DNA from: Pempheris klunzingeri
Taxonomy: Eukaryota; Chordata; Actinopteri; Acropomatiformes; Pempheridae
DNA: 64,000 bases
Assembly (NCBI RefSeq): GCF_042242105.1
Contig: NC_092012.1
Location: 16,002,543 to 16,066,542, forward strand
Reading direction: 5' to 3'
Shown: one piece after another, positions 1 to 13,146 of the stretch
Numbering within the stretch: the first letter of the stretch is position 1
How the letters are laid out: each line of letters begins with the position of its first letter
Notes under the pieces: generated by a model
Seen by the model: the letters and a program-made list of their open reading frames with translations, nothing else
The model's database searches: none
Told to the model about the DNA's origin: nothing
Made by a program: the position numbers and the translations under genes

Positions 1-73
1 CAAAAGAAAAACCTTGCATATAGCACTGGTTTTGCTCCTGAAATGTGTTTTAACGATGCCTGGTTTTCCTCAG

Positions 74-3000
74 GAGAGCGAGGAAGGGGCAGACCACGGC
101 AACAACTTTGTTTGTCCACTCTGCACGCTGGATTTCAGCAGCCCTGAGAAGCTCATCTCCCATGTCTACCAGGTGAGAACAACATTGTCTAGCCTGTCCT
201 AAGCCAGCACAGACCCATGAAAACAAAGTAGCTTTAGATCCTTTATTGCAGTCTGTTTCTAATAGCTAGTAGTAGGTCATCACCTTTAAAGCCCCTAAGT
301 AGCTTTCAGCACCAGCACTTCAGTGAAATGCAGGCTGAGGGAGAAGGTGTTGTGTAGGAGTCTTAGGTCTGTTAGTATGCTGTTTTTTTTTGGGTTTTTT
401 TTACTAAAACAAAATTAAAACCATCACCAAAAACCAACCACACCTGGTTTACAAGTTTGTACAATCTTAATGATAACTCCTAAAAATGCTGCAGTTGCAG
501 GTTCGCCTCTTCCTCCAGACTGTTGATCCTTCATTTTACAGTAATCCATGCTCTCAGCTCTCAGTACGTGTTCACCCATCACATTCAGTAGCTGATTTAT
601 AGCTGACTTCAGCAGATGCAGAATTCACTCAACACTGCATGTTTTTTTTTTTATCTTTGCACTTAAATATGAGTGTGTGTTCTCACCGTATTGTTGAGCG
701 ATCACAGTGGACAGCTATCAACTACCACAGTTACAGCAGTAACTAATTGGTGTTGCAGTAATTAATTGCAAGACGAGTTCTTGGGCATATTTGAATGCTG
801 GTATTTGTAATATCTGAAATGTCCTGTCATTTTGATTTTTATGTCTAGAATTTATTTTCACAAATGGAGCAACTTAATTTTGTTTAGTTAATTATGGTGT
901 TGAACATTTCACATTTATACGTTTTGTTGTTTTGCATTAGTATTCCATGCAGAGCAGTAAAAATATAAAGAAAATGACATGCTCATAGCATGTGTGTTAC
1001 ACCCACAGCCTTAATTATGAAAGTTATTTTTTCAAACTAACTTTGAATTGATTATCTACAGTTTTATATAAATATTTATATATTTCACAGCTGTATTGTT
1101 TTGCAGTTCCGGGTTACTGATACAATAATTTGAGAAACAATTACAACAACAAGGAGATAATTGCCATCTTGTAATGTTTCTTATGCACTTAAAACTTCTT
1201 TATTTTCTCCAGTCTCTTGTTCTTATCTCATTTTTCTGTCTTTAACAGCACACAACTATGATGAGCAACACCAAGAGCTATGTGTGCCCAGTGTGTGGGC
1301 GAGCCCTGAGTTCGCCTGGCTCACTTGGACGGCATCTTCTCATCCACTCAGAGGACCGCCTCTCCAACTGCGCTGTCTGTGGTGCACACTTCACAGACAC
1401 CAACAACTTTAATAGGTTCGCCTTATCTCCACCATATCTTTTATCTCATGTCTTTGATGATATATTATATTGATTAATGATTGTAGATATAGATGCTTTG
1501 TTATGGAGCCAACATTTCTGCATTTTACTTCAAATGAATAAGTTAAAATCAATAATCAAGCAATTGACTCAAGTTGAAAATGATAAGTCAGCTGCTTTCA
1601 ATTTTCAAGTAGATTAAAGACAAACAAATAAGTCGTAATGAATAATAAATAAATGATGAAAAATACAGTGTGTACCTCATAGTGTTTCTCTGTTTTGTTA
1701 CCGATTAGAACAATATTATTTATTTTCTACCATTTTTTAGTAGTGCATGTTAATTCCTCATCCAGAACAGCCAAAAATATTTTGGGCTGGAGTAAGTTTT
1801 TTTTTGTTTTTTTTTAAGTCAGAAATCACAGGTCACAATCATTCAAAAGACAAATGTGTCTTTAAGCAACACACTAGAACACAATGGCGCAGTGGTTCTC
1901 TATGTGTGAGATTAGGCAGGATGCAGAACAAGAGGGATGAATAAAATTGGTACTGGAAAGACAGATTTAATGGAAATAAGCGTGCATGTTGCTTAGCAAC
2001 TACAGATACGTTTCATATTAAAACGGCACTGGCAAGGTCAGGGCATATAGTAGAAGGAGAAACATAGTGAGAAGCTGTAATGTATTTTTGACAGGAGTGA
2101 AAAGAAAAAGCAACGAGGAGCTGTGAGCTATTATAGCTGATGGACTCAAGTGTTACTATACGTTAAGAAAAAACACCATAAGTATGAATACACACGTTTT
2201 AGCTGTGTGTGGTAAAGCCATTTGATGACGTTATATCAGTACTTCACTGTGAATGAAGTAACTTTTAAAGCTTTTAGCACACACGTTCTGCTCCTATAGT
2301 ATTGTCTCCTCTTCGTCAGCATCTTGCTCATCACTGAAACAAAAAGTAGAAGAAATAAGTAAGATGAAATGAATCATTTTCCTCCACTGGACTAAATAGT
2401 TCTCAAATAATGTCAATGATAGCAGCTTCCTAGTGGAAGCCCGACGTAACCGCTCCATCCGGACCAGGGTGGTCACAAGCTGTTGCCTAGTGGCTCGTCG
2501 AATACAAGGCAACTGAAAAGTGTTGATTGCCACCAACATGTTGTTGTTTTATCCTTCACTGTCATTACGCAAGCTACAATGCTAAGCGCCATATGACAAA
2601 CTGATGACTGATTATGCCTTTGATGCAGACTGGTGAAAAAATGTCCAATTAAGCAATAGCATTCGCTTTTAAGTGTTTTAAATTTCCAATTTTGCCTCTA
2701 CATGAAAAGATGAATATGATGCAAAAAGATCTGGAGGTCTGGAGGTTGGATTAAGAAAGAAGAAAATGTTGTATCAGGGGTTTTAAGAAAGCTTAAAAGG
2801 AGATGTATTACTTGATCAGCTATTTAACACGGCGTCTTTTCTTAGGGAGAAGCTTAAAGATATCCTCGACACAACCAGGATGGATGTCGGTGGAAGGGAC
2901 CCCTGCTCCATGTCCCATTCCCTCTCCAGCAGCCCCATGGCCAGCCCAGGCTCAGGCACTTGCTCCTGCCACGGACCAGGCCCCAGCCCCAGCTCGTGTC

Positions 3001-3827
3001 AGGGCGCTCGCCCCTGCCAAGCACCTGACCTCAACCCCAACCTATGTCAAGGCCACCGCACCTGCCAGGGACCAGGCCACCTCTCGAGTCAGTGTCAAGG
3101 CGCCAGACCATGTCAAGGCCCAGGATCTGGACCGTGCTCAGGCCCAGGACCGTGCTCAGGGTCTGATCAAGGACCTTCTTTTCCCTCACTGCCTGACAGT
3201 CTCCTCTCTGAGGGCCCGTCACTCGCATCCATCCCCGATGCACTTAACTCCTCATCCTCGAGCCTTCCTCCTATTCCCGACATCCTGAGCCCTATGCCGG
3301 TGTACCCTGCCGGAGTGCTGCTGGTGTGCAACAGCTGCATGGCGTATCAGCAGTTAATGGAGGCTCAGTCGCCGATGCGAAAGTGGGCTCTGCGCAGGAA
3401 GAACGAGCCGCTGGAGGCCCGCTTGCAGCGTTTAGAGCGCGAGCGCACGGCAAAGAAGAACAAGCGGGCGTGCGAGACGGAAGAGGAGAGGGAAATAAGG
3501 AGGCTGCGGGACCGCGAGGCCAAGCGCATGCAGAGGATGCAGGAGTCAGAGGAGCAGCGGGCGCGCAGGCTGCAGAGAGACAGGGAGGCCATGCGGTTGA
3601 AGAGGGCCAATGAGACGCCGGAGAAGAGGCAGGCCAGGCTAATCCGCGAGAGGGAGGCGAAGAGGATCAAGCGACGCCTGGAGAAGATCGATCCTGCCCT
3701 TAGGACACAGATAGAGCATGATCCTGCAGCGATGGCTGCCCTCACAGCAGACATGAGCCTCTTTCAGTTCCCCTGCCCTATGCCTGTCCCTTCCATTGAT
3801 AATGGTCTGTTCATGAAGCTGCCATAA
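74..3827 (+). CDS. znf821: ZNF821-like zinc-finger/STPR protein, last three coding exons (5' partial)
   Basis: Exons are 74-172, 1249-1415 and 2846-3827 (TAA at 3825-3827). All borders are AG/GT and the phases agree (0, then 2). The N-terminus lies left of the window. Exon 1 encodes a C2H2 finger (CPLC...HVYQ) whose last His is the first codon of the next exon. That exon carries a second finger (CPVCGRALSSPGSLGRHLLIH) and a third CxxC pair (CAVC) with no matching His pair. The last exon holds a Ser/Gly/Pro/Cys-rich stretch, a short YPAGVLLVCNSC motif, then an Arg/Glu-rich STPR region of about 23-residue repeats (roughly 3380-3700; ERTAKK, REAKRMQRM, RDREAMRLKRANETPEKRQA). The second finger and the STPR block are nearly identical to human ZNF821 as I recall it. 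STPR is a DNA-binding repeat first described in silkworm FMBP-1, so a nuclear DNA-binding role is likely; targets are unknown. The low-complexity insert looks lineage-specific. Confidence 0.93.
173..1248 (+). other. znf821 intron
   Basis: This intron opens with GTGAGA and closes with TTTAACAG. It is AT-rich with several poly-T runs. I see no coding segment or recognisable element in it. Confidence 0.85.
1416..2845 (+). other. znf821 intron before the last exon
   Basis: The intron starts GTTCGC and ends TTTTCTTAG. Its flanking half-codons (AG + G) restore an Arg codon and an EKL motif that matches the ZNF821 family. The interior is AT-rich and I see nothing coding in it. Confidence 0.85.
2930..3270 (+). 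repeat. Low-complexity coding repeat in znf821 (Cys-Gln-Gly / Pro-Gly rich)
   Basis: Degenerate repeats of TGTCAAGGC/TGCCAAGGC-type units encode CQGARPC, CQGHRTC and CQGPGSGPC motifs between the zinc fingers and the STPR region. I recall no comparable Cys-rich block in human ZNF821, so this looks like an expanded linker. A second frame is also open through the region, as expected when a GC-rich repeat lacks TA-containing stop codons. Confidence 0.7.
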
Positions 3828-6800
3828 TTGGACCAGGCCACTCGGGGGGGAGAAGTGGGGGGGGGCAACTGGCTTTTAGCAGCATCATTAACCTCTGCAC
3901 TCTGCCAGCAGGCTCCCATGGTCGCAGTGAACCATTCCTAGCTGGTTTACTTCCAGCGTCTTCTGTGTCGAACAGCTTCAGACACAAACTGCTTTGTTAA
4001 ATATAGCAAAAACTGCTTCAATTTCTAATTTATTACAGTCTAGAAAACCTTGGGGACAGGGTTGAGAATGTTTAATGTTGTATGGATGATAAAAGCATGT
4101 TGTAAAGAGATTTATCTGTTCGTCAGTGGGCTAGCAGATTTAACACAGTTCATTCTAGTAGGAGCAGTTATACTTCCTTTGAGGGGAAAAAAAAATCTTT
4201 TTTGCACATGGACCTTCAGTGACAGGAGAGGGGGCTTTGTAGCCACAGCCCCCTTCTTTATGGTCCACTCCGCCAGCCCAGTGACTTGGGTTTACCGGTA
4301 GCTACACCTCTCTCTTCAAGCTGCCACCGTGGGTCCCTGGGAAGTTCATATTCAGTCAAACTACTACCTCAGCTGGCGCTGTGGGTCTTGCGCCCTCTGT
4401 CTTGTGGCTTACTGCGTTCCAACTCCAAGCTTCCAAAGCTCTATATGTACTGTACACTACTTACAGAGGATGCGGGTTGTTCTCCACAATTGGTGTTTGC
4501 GTTTATCACTCAGGCACTTTAATAGGACACAAACATTCACAGGAGCAACTGAACTACAGACGCACCAGTTCCACAGGTATTTCCCTCATTCGATCTTAAT
4601 GTTTCTTAACAGGCAACCGCTGAATGTTTTGTCCTATTGAACATGCCCAGTGTTGAGCAACATTCCCCCTCATCTCCTGAGTTGTACGACATAATGTATT
4701 TGCCTCTTTACATTCTATTTGCCAATATTTGACTCTGCTTTCCTTTCTCTACATTGTTACACTCCGAATATTTTGCCAATGTCATTTTTTTTTTTTTTAC
4801 TTTGTGTTACAGAGCCGTTCTTTGGCTCATAAAAATTCAGTCTGTGCTGCTGTTATTGTACTGTACAATACATTAGTTACCTCTTATATATTTTGGACTC
4901 ATCACATTAAGGAATATTGTGCTAAAATGTTCCATCGAGTGGTCACAACGAAACAGTTGCTATTATTATTACTTGTTGACAACAGAATTTGTCACATTAC
5001 TTGAATTCTGCCCACAAAGACACATTTGTTTTCCTCATGAGTAAATTACAACATGAAAGTGGGTTGTTACTATTATTATTATTATTATATTATATAGAGC
5101 GTCATACACAGATAATGCAATTTGTGTAGCATTCACATGCTTCGTAAAGCTGTTATACCTTCATTATTTGTAACCTGTACCACTTAAATATGGTCAATTT
5201 ACATCCACTGTTCGCAGAATTGATGAAAGATATTTATTGATTTACATGACAGAGGAATTCAATTTAAAAGCCTGTTTTAACCTGTTTTTTTTTTGTTTTT
5301 TTTTATTCCCATCCGTTACTGAGCACTGGGGCTAATGTCACGACACATACTGGGAGAGAGATTTTATTAATCTATATTCATTAACCTCATTCCAGCACAT
5401 ATTTATGCAATATGATGTGAATATATTTTTCTTGTGAAAATGTTTTGGTTGTTCTGTTTCCCGTCAGTGGTATTAAATTGTTTTAATGTTTGAATTAGAG
5501 GCCATGTTTGGATATTCCACGTTTAATTTCCTGCCTGTAAGGTTACCTCCAGTTTTTCTTGACTCTCACCTCTCCAGATGCAAACATTTACAGTGTCAAA
5601 CGAGCAGTTTCTGAAATATTCTTCAAAGAATATCAGAGACAAGGACAAGGACTGGTTCTGTTTGAGTCACTCCTAGACGAGAGTCAATCTACCTGGCTGT
5701 CTGTTGCAGCGAATTGAACAAAGAAAGAAATGTAGGGACTTTTTTTGTTGTTAGTTTCATCCTCAGAGGCTTTTCTAGGAGTGCATCAAACCTCTATGCA
5801 ACAGCATTTATTCCAAGGGAAATTAATTCACTTTTCACTGAAACTATGCAGAATGCAACTTTAATTTAAATGGACTTCAATGTAAAGAGTTTAGCTTCTC
5901 AGGCAAATTAACTCAGTGAGAGGGCTCAGAGCCTGGTTACAACACCCTGGTCCATAAGAATCATTTATAGATCTAGCATATGACCGTTTCTGACTTTTCT
6001 AGAGACACTTTGTCTCCGGAGACATTTTTCCTCTTCCTAGTTCAGCACATGAAAGCAACAGGGTCTCACTGCCATCCGCTTCATGACATACTGTATCAAG
6101 GGCAGATCAGAGTTCACAACAAAAGTCTTCAGGTGTCATTTATTTCTCTCTTCTCTCAGACTATGAATACTGGGTATTCTCAGAGGTTGCTCTTTCAAAT
6201 TGCTGTGATCCCCCTTGTGCTACGGTGGACTAACGCCACAGAAAATTCTGCGTCCTGAAATACTATTTATAAAGGAAGTGCTACAAACTCTGAGGGGATG
6301 TTGGTCTTTACGAGCAGTACTTTCACTATGGGTTAGGTAAGCACTGCATGTTGTGAAACTGCACTTGCCCTAGAATGGTTCGCTATGAGCCTGTTAGTAT
6401 ATGCCTGCCTGTTTTTTTTACAGTTTAATCAAAAGGAAAAAATGTTGTTAAAAAACGTTGGCCTTTCTATATTAATCTATCAGGATTTTCTCTCAATGTC
6501 CATGTTTACAAAACGAAACTCTCTGAACAAGGCCAAATGAATGAGCTAAACTTTTAATGAGAACATTCGTGCTTGCTGCGATATCAATGCATTCTGACTG
6601 GATGGCACTTTAGGGATGCCATCCTCTGTTACTGGATTAACAGATGTACAGACCATGATGAAAACCTGGTAAAGAATGTGGAAATAAACATTGACTTTAC
6701 TATAATGTTAGTGTCCAGTGTCACTTCCCTCTCATTTGATTTATGCACACAAATGCACATTTGTCTTTCATGGATACAGTGTCACACGCAGTTCTTCAAC

Positions 6801-7600
6801 AGCGAGAGGTCTTCTCTTAAAATAAGTAAATGTCGGTGGCGCTCTGACAAAATATTTAAGAACCATGAAATTTGTGTTCGTTGAAGGCGTGCCGTTATAT
6901 TCTGTGGTAGAAGTTCTCGTGCTGGGATCTTTCAATTGAATCAATACATAATAGTGTAGTTTTCTCTTGAAGCTAATAATAGCCAACTAAATCATAAGCA
7001 GCTTGATGCCTAATTGTCAAATGATTTCACAATTAAATACTGTAAATTGAATTACTTGGAAATTAAATTACCACTGAATTAATGCCATTTAGATAATGTG
7101 CTTTGCAATTTTAGTAATGTGTTGTTTGACAAAGTATCGAGCATATCATATATATATACAGTATATTCAAATTAATAAAATTCCATTTTTTTTTAAGATT
7201 TGAATTTTTAGATCATAATTTGACTGAATGAATGATTGTGAGTAACCTCAATTTATAATTTTGATTTTAATTTTTCATTTTCAATCTGAACCAGTGAAAT
7301 CCAGTTTGAATGAATTCAGACAGATGATTTTCAAAGTAAAATACATCAATGCTATTTACTCTGGCATTTAAATTTCAACACAACTATTCAGTAGTAGTTA
7401 CATATTTGACTGATTGATTGTATAGTAGGAATAAGCAATAATAATCTTATCATGTGATGCTCTGACAGGGTCCATTCTGCTGTCTTATGAGTACTTGAAA
7501 TACCTATTGCTGATTATGCTTTTGAACTTCTTCGGTAAAATAAACGCAGGACTTTTAATTTGTATGGGTGTACTATAACACTTTAATAAAAGATCTTAAT
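3828..7600 (+). other. znf821 3' UTR and downstream DNA; candidate poly(A) signals
   Basis: No coding signal follows the znf821 stop. Two G runs lie at about 3843-3866, just after the stop. AATAAA hexamers on the + strand occur at 6683-6688, 7174-7179 and 7585-7590, and any of these could end the transcript; sequence alone does not choose. An (ATT)n tract lies at 5070-5095. A GC-richer patch lies at about 4180-4640. Confidence 0.4.
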
Positions 7601-7690
7601 ACCTCTTCCACCTTTAATTTTGCCACTTAAAGATAAATAAACACAGAAATATAGCAAAGAAACACAGCACACAGGTTGGATAATAGTTCA

Positions 7691-7748
7691 TATTTATATT
7701 TGTATATATTTAATATATATATATAGATATATATATATATATTATATT
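7691..7748. repeat. (TA)n-rich microsatellite
   Basis: Interrupted TA dinucleotide repeats lie between the candidate + strand and - strand poly(A) signals of the convergent genes. Confidence 0.8.
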
Positions 7749-8423
7749 GTGTTTACTTAACAAACATGATAAATGCAATGTCTCCAAGTTAGCTGTAACA
7801 ATAAAAATACAATATCTTTGTGTCCTTTAAGTACATAGAATTAAAACAGCAAAACAAAAAAACAAAACCGCCCTAAGTAGTTCACAGAGAGGTACAAATA
7901 TACAGTACAAATCTATTTTATTCAAAAACGGTACAAATAAAAATGCAACAAAATAGAGATATTAATGCTTTGTTAAAGTCAGGTAGGTGTGGGGTATTCT
8001 AAGGGAGCACTTTCGGTCAACAACTCTAAGGCTTCTGATAAAAGATCAATACATATTGGTACGGCCATACGATATTAAAACTCACTATACAAAGTTCATA
8101 CAACCTGGATTATACTTGAGGATTGAATGTTACATTTACATCATTGCATATATTTTGCAGATTTAGGCTTTTTTGTTTTTTTAAAAAAAGATGCTGTTTT
8201 TTGTTTTGTTTTTAGATACACGTCACGTAAAAAGCAGTGTCACCTTGTGCCAAAAAAGTACAATGTCAAATCTGAAAATACACAGACGTCTTTAAAACTT
8301 TTTAACCGTTCATGTTCTCCTGATTTAATTCGACATCAGCAACACCGAAACCGTCCTTAAGTCACCTTTGCAATATTGGATCAAACAACAGGAAGTAGTT
8401 CACACGGAGAGTAAAAAACAAAT

Positions 8424-8443
8424 AAAAAAAAAAAAAAAAAAAA
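8424..8443. repeat. Poly(A) tract, about 20 bp
   Basis: An uninterrupted A run reads as poly-U in the atxn1l transcript sense. No target-site duplication or retroposon body is visible beside it. Confidence 0.85.
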
Positions 8444-8654
8444 CCCAACTCCAACATCACAAAACAGAACCAACCATTACATTTTACCACCAATGGAAAG
8501 CTATCTGATTTATGCAGCCCGTCCCTCTCCGTTCAATCAAACCCACCTTCTGTTGTTCAGAGACAGTGGGACAAAGCACAAAACACCAAAGACAATCCAT
8601 TAATTCAAGGGAATAAAAAAAACTACTCATCTTGTGCAACAACAATAAAAACAA

Positions 8655-8679
8655 GTGTGTGTGTGTGTGTGTGTGTGTG
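8655..8679. repeat. (GT)n microsatellite
   Basis: About 12 uninterrupted GT units lie in the probable atxn1l 3' UTR. Confidence 0.95.
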
Positions 8680-8917
8680 GAACTAATGGATTGTCCTCCG
8701 TCGCTGACACTCTTGGCATCGTCTTGTAAAAAGTGCAGATAAGAGCTTCCATTTACTTCGCTTCCACACGTCCAAAGAGAGGAATTAAAAAGGTAAGTAT
8801 GAGAATTAAAGAGTGTATTAGAAATGTAACAGAACAGATACAGAGAAGAAAAATTAAAATAAAATAAACTAAACACAGAAATGAAAGGATTGCAGATTTT
8901 CTTGGTCGAACAGTCGA

Positions 8918-8942
8918 GGGGGGGGGGGGGGGGGGGGGGGGG
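8918..8942. repeat. Poly(G) run of 25
   Basis: An uninterrupted run of 25 G on the + strand (poly-C in the atxn1l sense). Long mononucleotide G runs are rare, prone to slippage and sequencing error, and able to form G-quadruplexes. Confidence 0.9.
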
Positions 8943-9313
8943 CAAAACAGAATTCACTGTCACCCTTTGAGAAATCTACATATGAACTTCTGCTCATGAG
9001 CATGACGAGAGAGAAGAAAAAGCCTCATACCATTATTTCAAATTTCACACATTGTACAAAGCAGAATTTAAGGCATTATCGACAAGCATCATCAAAGCAA
9101 TCTATACAAAAAAATACATCTATCTACAGAAACACACAACCTGCGCTTTCTCCGGGATTTTGTGTGCTTTACATTTTGAAACTCTTCAATTTACCAACAG
9201 TTTTAATATTACAACACTGTAAAGGAGGGCATTTAGTGCAATTACTTACAGCAACAGACTATCAGTGATGTGAATAAGATTCATTGGACATCTTGGTAAA
9301 AGTTTCCTGCTAT

Positions 9314-9338
9314 ACACACACACACACACACACACACA
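9314..9338. repeat. (AC)n microsatellite
   Basis: About 12 uninterrupted AC units between atxn1l and znf821. Confidence 0.95.
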
Positions 9339-10262
9339 GCTCAAAGCAGAGGGCAAGAAGAGAAAGGCTCATGGTAGCACAGGATGGCCTTGCTGTGGTA
9401 ACTAACGGGAGGTAAAGTCACAAGTGGCACTGCTTGCACCATTTAAGTCCTATCGAATGCATCTTGATCTAAAACACAGTTGCTTGGCAGCTGTGCCGAA
9501 ATGATGCAGGACGAACACGTGAACATTTTGAGTGACACTCGTCTTGAGTGCTTTGGCTGATTGGTGATTTGAGTGATCTGTGTGGCGTTGCGAGAAGACA
9601 GTGTAAAGTTTACCCATCTGTGACTGAGCAGTGTGCTATATGTAGGTACATGGGCACCACTGAGCGAAAAAAAAGAAAGAAGCAAAGCAAAAATACTGAT
9701 TTGTATTCCTATAAAATTTAAAGCCAAACTCCTGTAGCCAGACATCAGTGTTAAAACGAATGCATGAGCCAACCTGCCCTGCTGCTTCAGACAGCTCTGC
9801 TTAAGACAATACTGAGTTTACTGCATAGAAAACGCCAAGACTACATGTAACGTTTGTAGGTATTATCAATATTGCTTACAGCATGACAAAAAATGTGGTG
9901 AGATTCTGATGGTAAGATGTGTAAAACATTCTGACTGGCAATCTTCCATTGCAAAGCATCTTTAAGGATAGGTTCATACGGGCCGTTAACACGTCCTACA
10001 GTGATTCCAGTTCATGCATTTCGTTCTGAGCTGAAACGGACAAACGGTAACAACAAGAGTCATTTCTACACATACAGCTGACAGGAGAGTTTGTAAATCT
10101 TTATACGACTATAGGACAGCTATGAGACGGGGCTTGAAAAAAATGTGGACCTATCCTTTAAAGCTGATTACCAGAGGACGACTTTGCCTGGGCCAGGGCG
10201 TTAAAGGCTCCATTCTACGCTTTTACTACCAGTTTAGAGAGTTGAAGAGGACTCATGGACAC

Positions 10263-10264
<2 letters not shown>

Positions 10265-10300
<36 letters not shown>
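10265..10300. repeat. (AC)18 microsatellite
   Basis: About 18 uninterrupted AC units in the probable atxn1l 3' UTR. Confidence 0.95.
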
Positions 10301-10303
<3 letters not shown>

Positions 10304-11619
10304 TGTCTGGGCTACAGCACCAACACATTTTTAACCGACTGATCCTTCCGTCTGAGCACATCCAATAAAAGAAAATGTAACAGGTAATTGATTCAATATT
10401 CAAACGTGATCAAATGTGTTCCAAATATCTATGACGGAGAAAAGCTAATCTGGTACTGTGAGATTTATTCTTTCTGATGGGAATGTATGTGTGAGAAATG
10501 AGTCTGATTATAAACCTCTACATGATTTCATGTGTGATCTAATTGCACTTATTTTCAATTACACCCTTTTGGATTTTTGGATTTCAGTGACAAGGGTACA
10601 AAACTGTCAGGGAGGAGGAAACTGCAGCATTCATCTTGGCTAATTTGTAAACAGTTAAACATGCAAGTCAGTTTTTTTTTCTCTCTCTCTCTCACCACAA
10701 AACGCCAACAACAATACTTCAAACATATTCCCTTCATTAAAAAAAACAAAACATCTACCGTACTGTGATTCCTATTAACAAGGTCAGTGTGAAGTCAATG
10801 AGTGACATTTTCTATGTGCAACACAAGACAATCGTAAAATCCACTGGATAAAGTTTATCCTAGAACAAAAGTGAAGGACCGCATACGTTAAAACAAGAAG
10901 ACAGAGCAGAAGACAACTTGATAATGATCGCAACATAATTAGAGTCAAGCCTTTCTTGGAGATGCACTTGAGTAAATCCACGTGAGATAAAACATCATCG
11001 GTGAGATGGAGAATCAAAGAGAAGCAGAGTTTAATGCTTTGCTTGTGTAGAAATATCGAAGCATCAATGAAACCAGCAGTAAAAATAGTGCACCACCTTT
11101 TTATAGGTTGCGGTTGAAAGCGGGTCAGATCTCACACCTCAGATGTGTAGAGATGCAAAACAGCCCACGAAGAGATTCCTGGGGGAGAGCAGTACAGCTG
11201 CGTGCTGTGAAAAGAACTATTGCTTTAACTGGGTAACTGAGCAAAGAGTAACTAAGACGAAGACAGGATCTTGTCACCGACTCACTCTCCAAGGCAAACT
11301 ACAAGGCCCGTCCGCTCCTGCGCTGGTTTTATGCTGAAGTGGCTGTGATGTGTCTCTGGTTCACTCCCACAGGTGGCTTTGGTGATGACCAGCCAGTGCC
11401 TCCTCTGTTAATGACGCTCTTTAAAATTGCATTTTAAAGTCACCAGTCTGGTCGGGAAAGCCTTGAGGTATAGTGAGGGTGTTCGTCAGGTTGAAAAATG
11501 GTTTTCCAAGGGCAAGAAGTTTGACACTAAGACTAAGTGATGGATATTCTCACTGATGGTACTTGGAATGCAAGATATCTCTAGGTATCGTAGAGAACAA
11601 AGCATTGTTCCAATCTGCG

Positions 11620-11793
<174 letters not shown>

Positions 11794-12627
11794 GGGTATG
11801 ATGTTTTTGGAGTGGTGACTGATTGCTGAACAGACAGACTGATTGATTTATCACTATTTCGATTGTAAGACAAGTGGGACATGCCACACTTGGCCTGAGA
11901 AAGGATCCCATTCTTTGCAGGCCGAGAGAGTATCTTTGCTGACAAAGGAGGTTTTAGCCTCCTGCCGGAGAAGCATAATGTAACGTGCACTGACAGTTAG
12001 CGTCAACAGTGCCAACATCACCACGGGACCTGCTGAAGTCAGCAGCTCCGCTCTTTTTTGGGTAAATGCTTTTGAGGGAAACACGATCTTAGGAATGGAG
12101 AAGATAGAAGATCACTGGCTGCGATCTTCTGAATACATCAGAACTGGTAGAGTTGGTAGCTTCGCTGTGCTACAAACACATTCTTCGTAGTCCGTGGCCT
12201 TCCAGAGAGACAGTTTGGTCAAAAAGGAAGCAAGAGTTTTCTGAATGCGATGGTAACTTCCAAGCATGGGTATGAGGAAGTGGCGACAAAGGAGGGAGGG
12301 AGGGAGTAAGAGAAATGCAGTGTGTAGGGACTATGCTAGGCATTTCATCAGCTACATACTTTCTACTCAGGTTTTCATGTCCCTGTCAGACCTCAGCTGG
12401 CTGGAAAACCACAGGTTTGTATCTTTTGGCTGAGTGACAGCCAAACCAAACCAGAACTTCTCACCAGATAGACAAAGATCTTGTGTCTTTTTATGTTTTA
12501 GGTGTGCAAAATCTCAAACATTCTGAGGCTACATTCGCACTCTTTTTTTTTTTTTTCCTCTTTCTCTCCTTGTCAGACTCATTCTTACTTGTGGCAGTCT
12601 CTTGTATAGTTGCTACCAAATGTGATG

Positions 12628-13114
12628 CTACTTCCCTGCATTAGAGCGCCCCTCAATGGACAGTTTGACCTCCTGGGGGATGAAGGAGGGCCTCGTGGGC
12701 CCGGAGGTGCTTATTTGAGGGCGTGGCCCTTCGTCTCCCTTCATATTGTATCTTTGGAGGCCAGGCGAGGACCAGCGTCTCTGAGAAGCACCGAGTGCAG
12801 CCTGCATTGCTCCCATCGCTGCCCCTGCAAAAGCAGAGCTCTCTGTGTGCAAGTGGTAACTGCTCTGGCTCCTTGGATGCTCTGCTGAGGTCCTACTTGG
12901 TCTGATGGGCGACTCAGTGTGCCCAGCAACCCCATAATGCGTGGCTTCCTCCTTATCGACCACATCTTTCTCTCCATCCCTCTGTCTTTCTCTGTGGATG
13001 CGGTCTGGCCTGAAATGAGACTGAGGCCGTGACTGCTGAGGGGCAGGAGGCCCCATGAGCTGGTGACCAGGTCCTGATGTAGCATTGGTTTTGCTCAAAG
13101 TCCTGGACAGGCTC

Positions 13115-13146
<32 letters not shown>

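Noticed and set aside
8484..8963. 159-codon minus-strand open frame with a poly-Pro start
   Set aside because: The Pro run is the G25 tract read on the other strand and the rest resembles no protein; it lies in probable 3' UTR.
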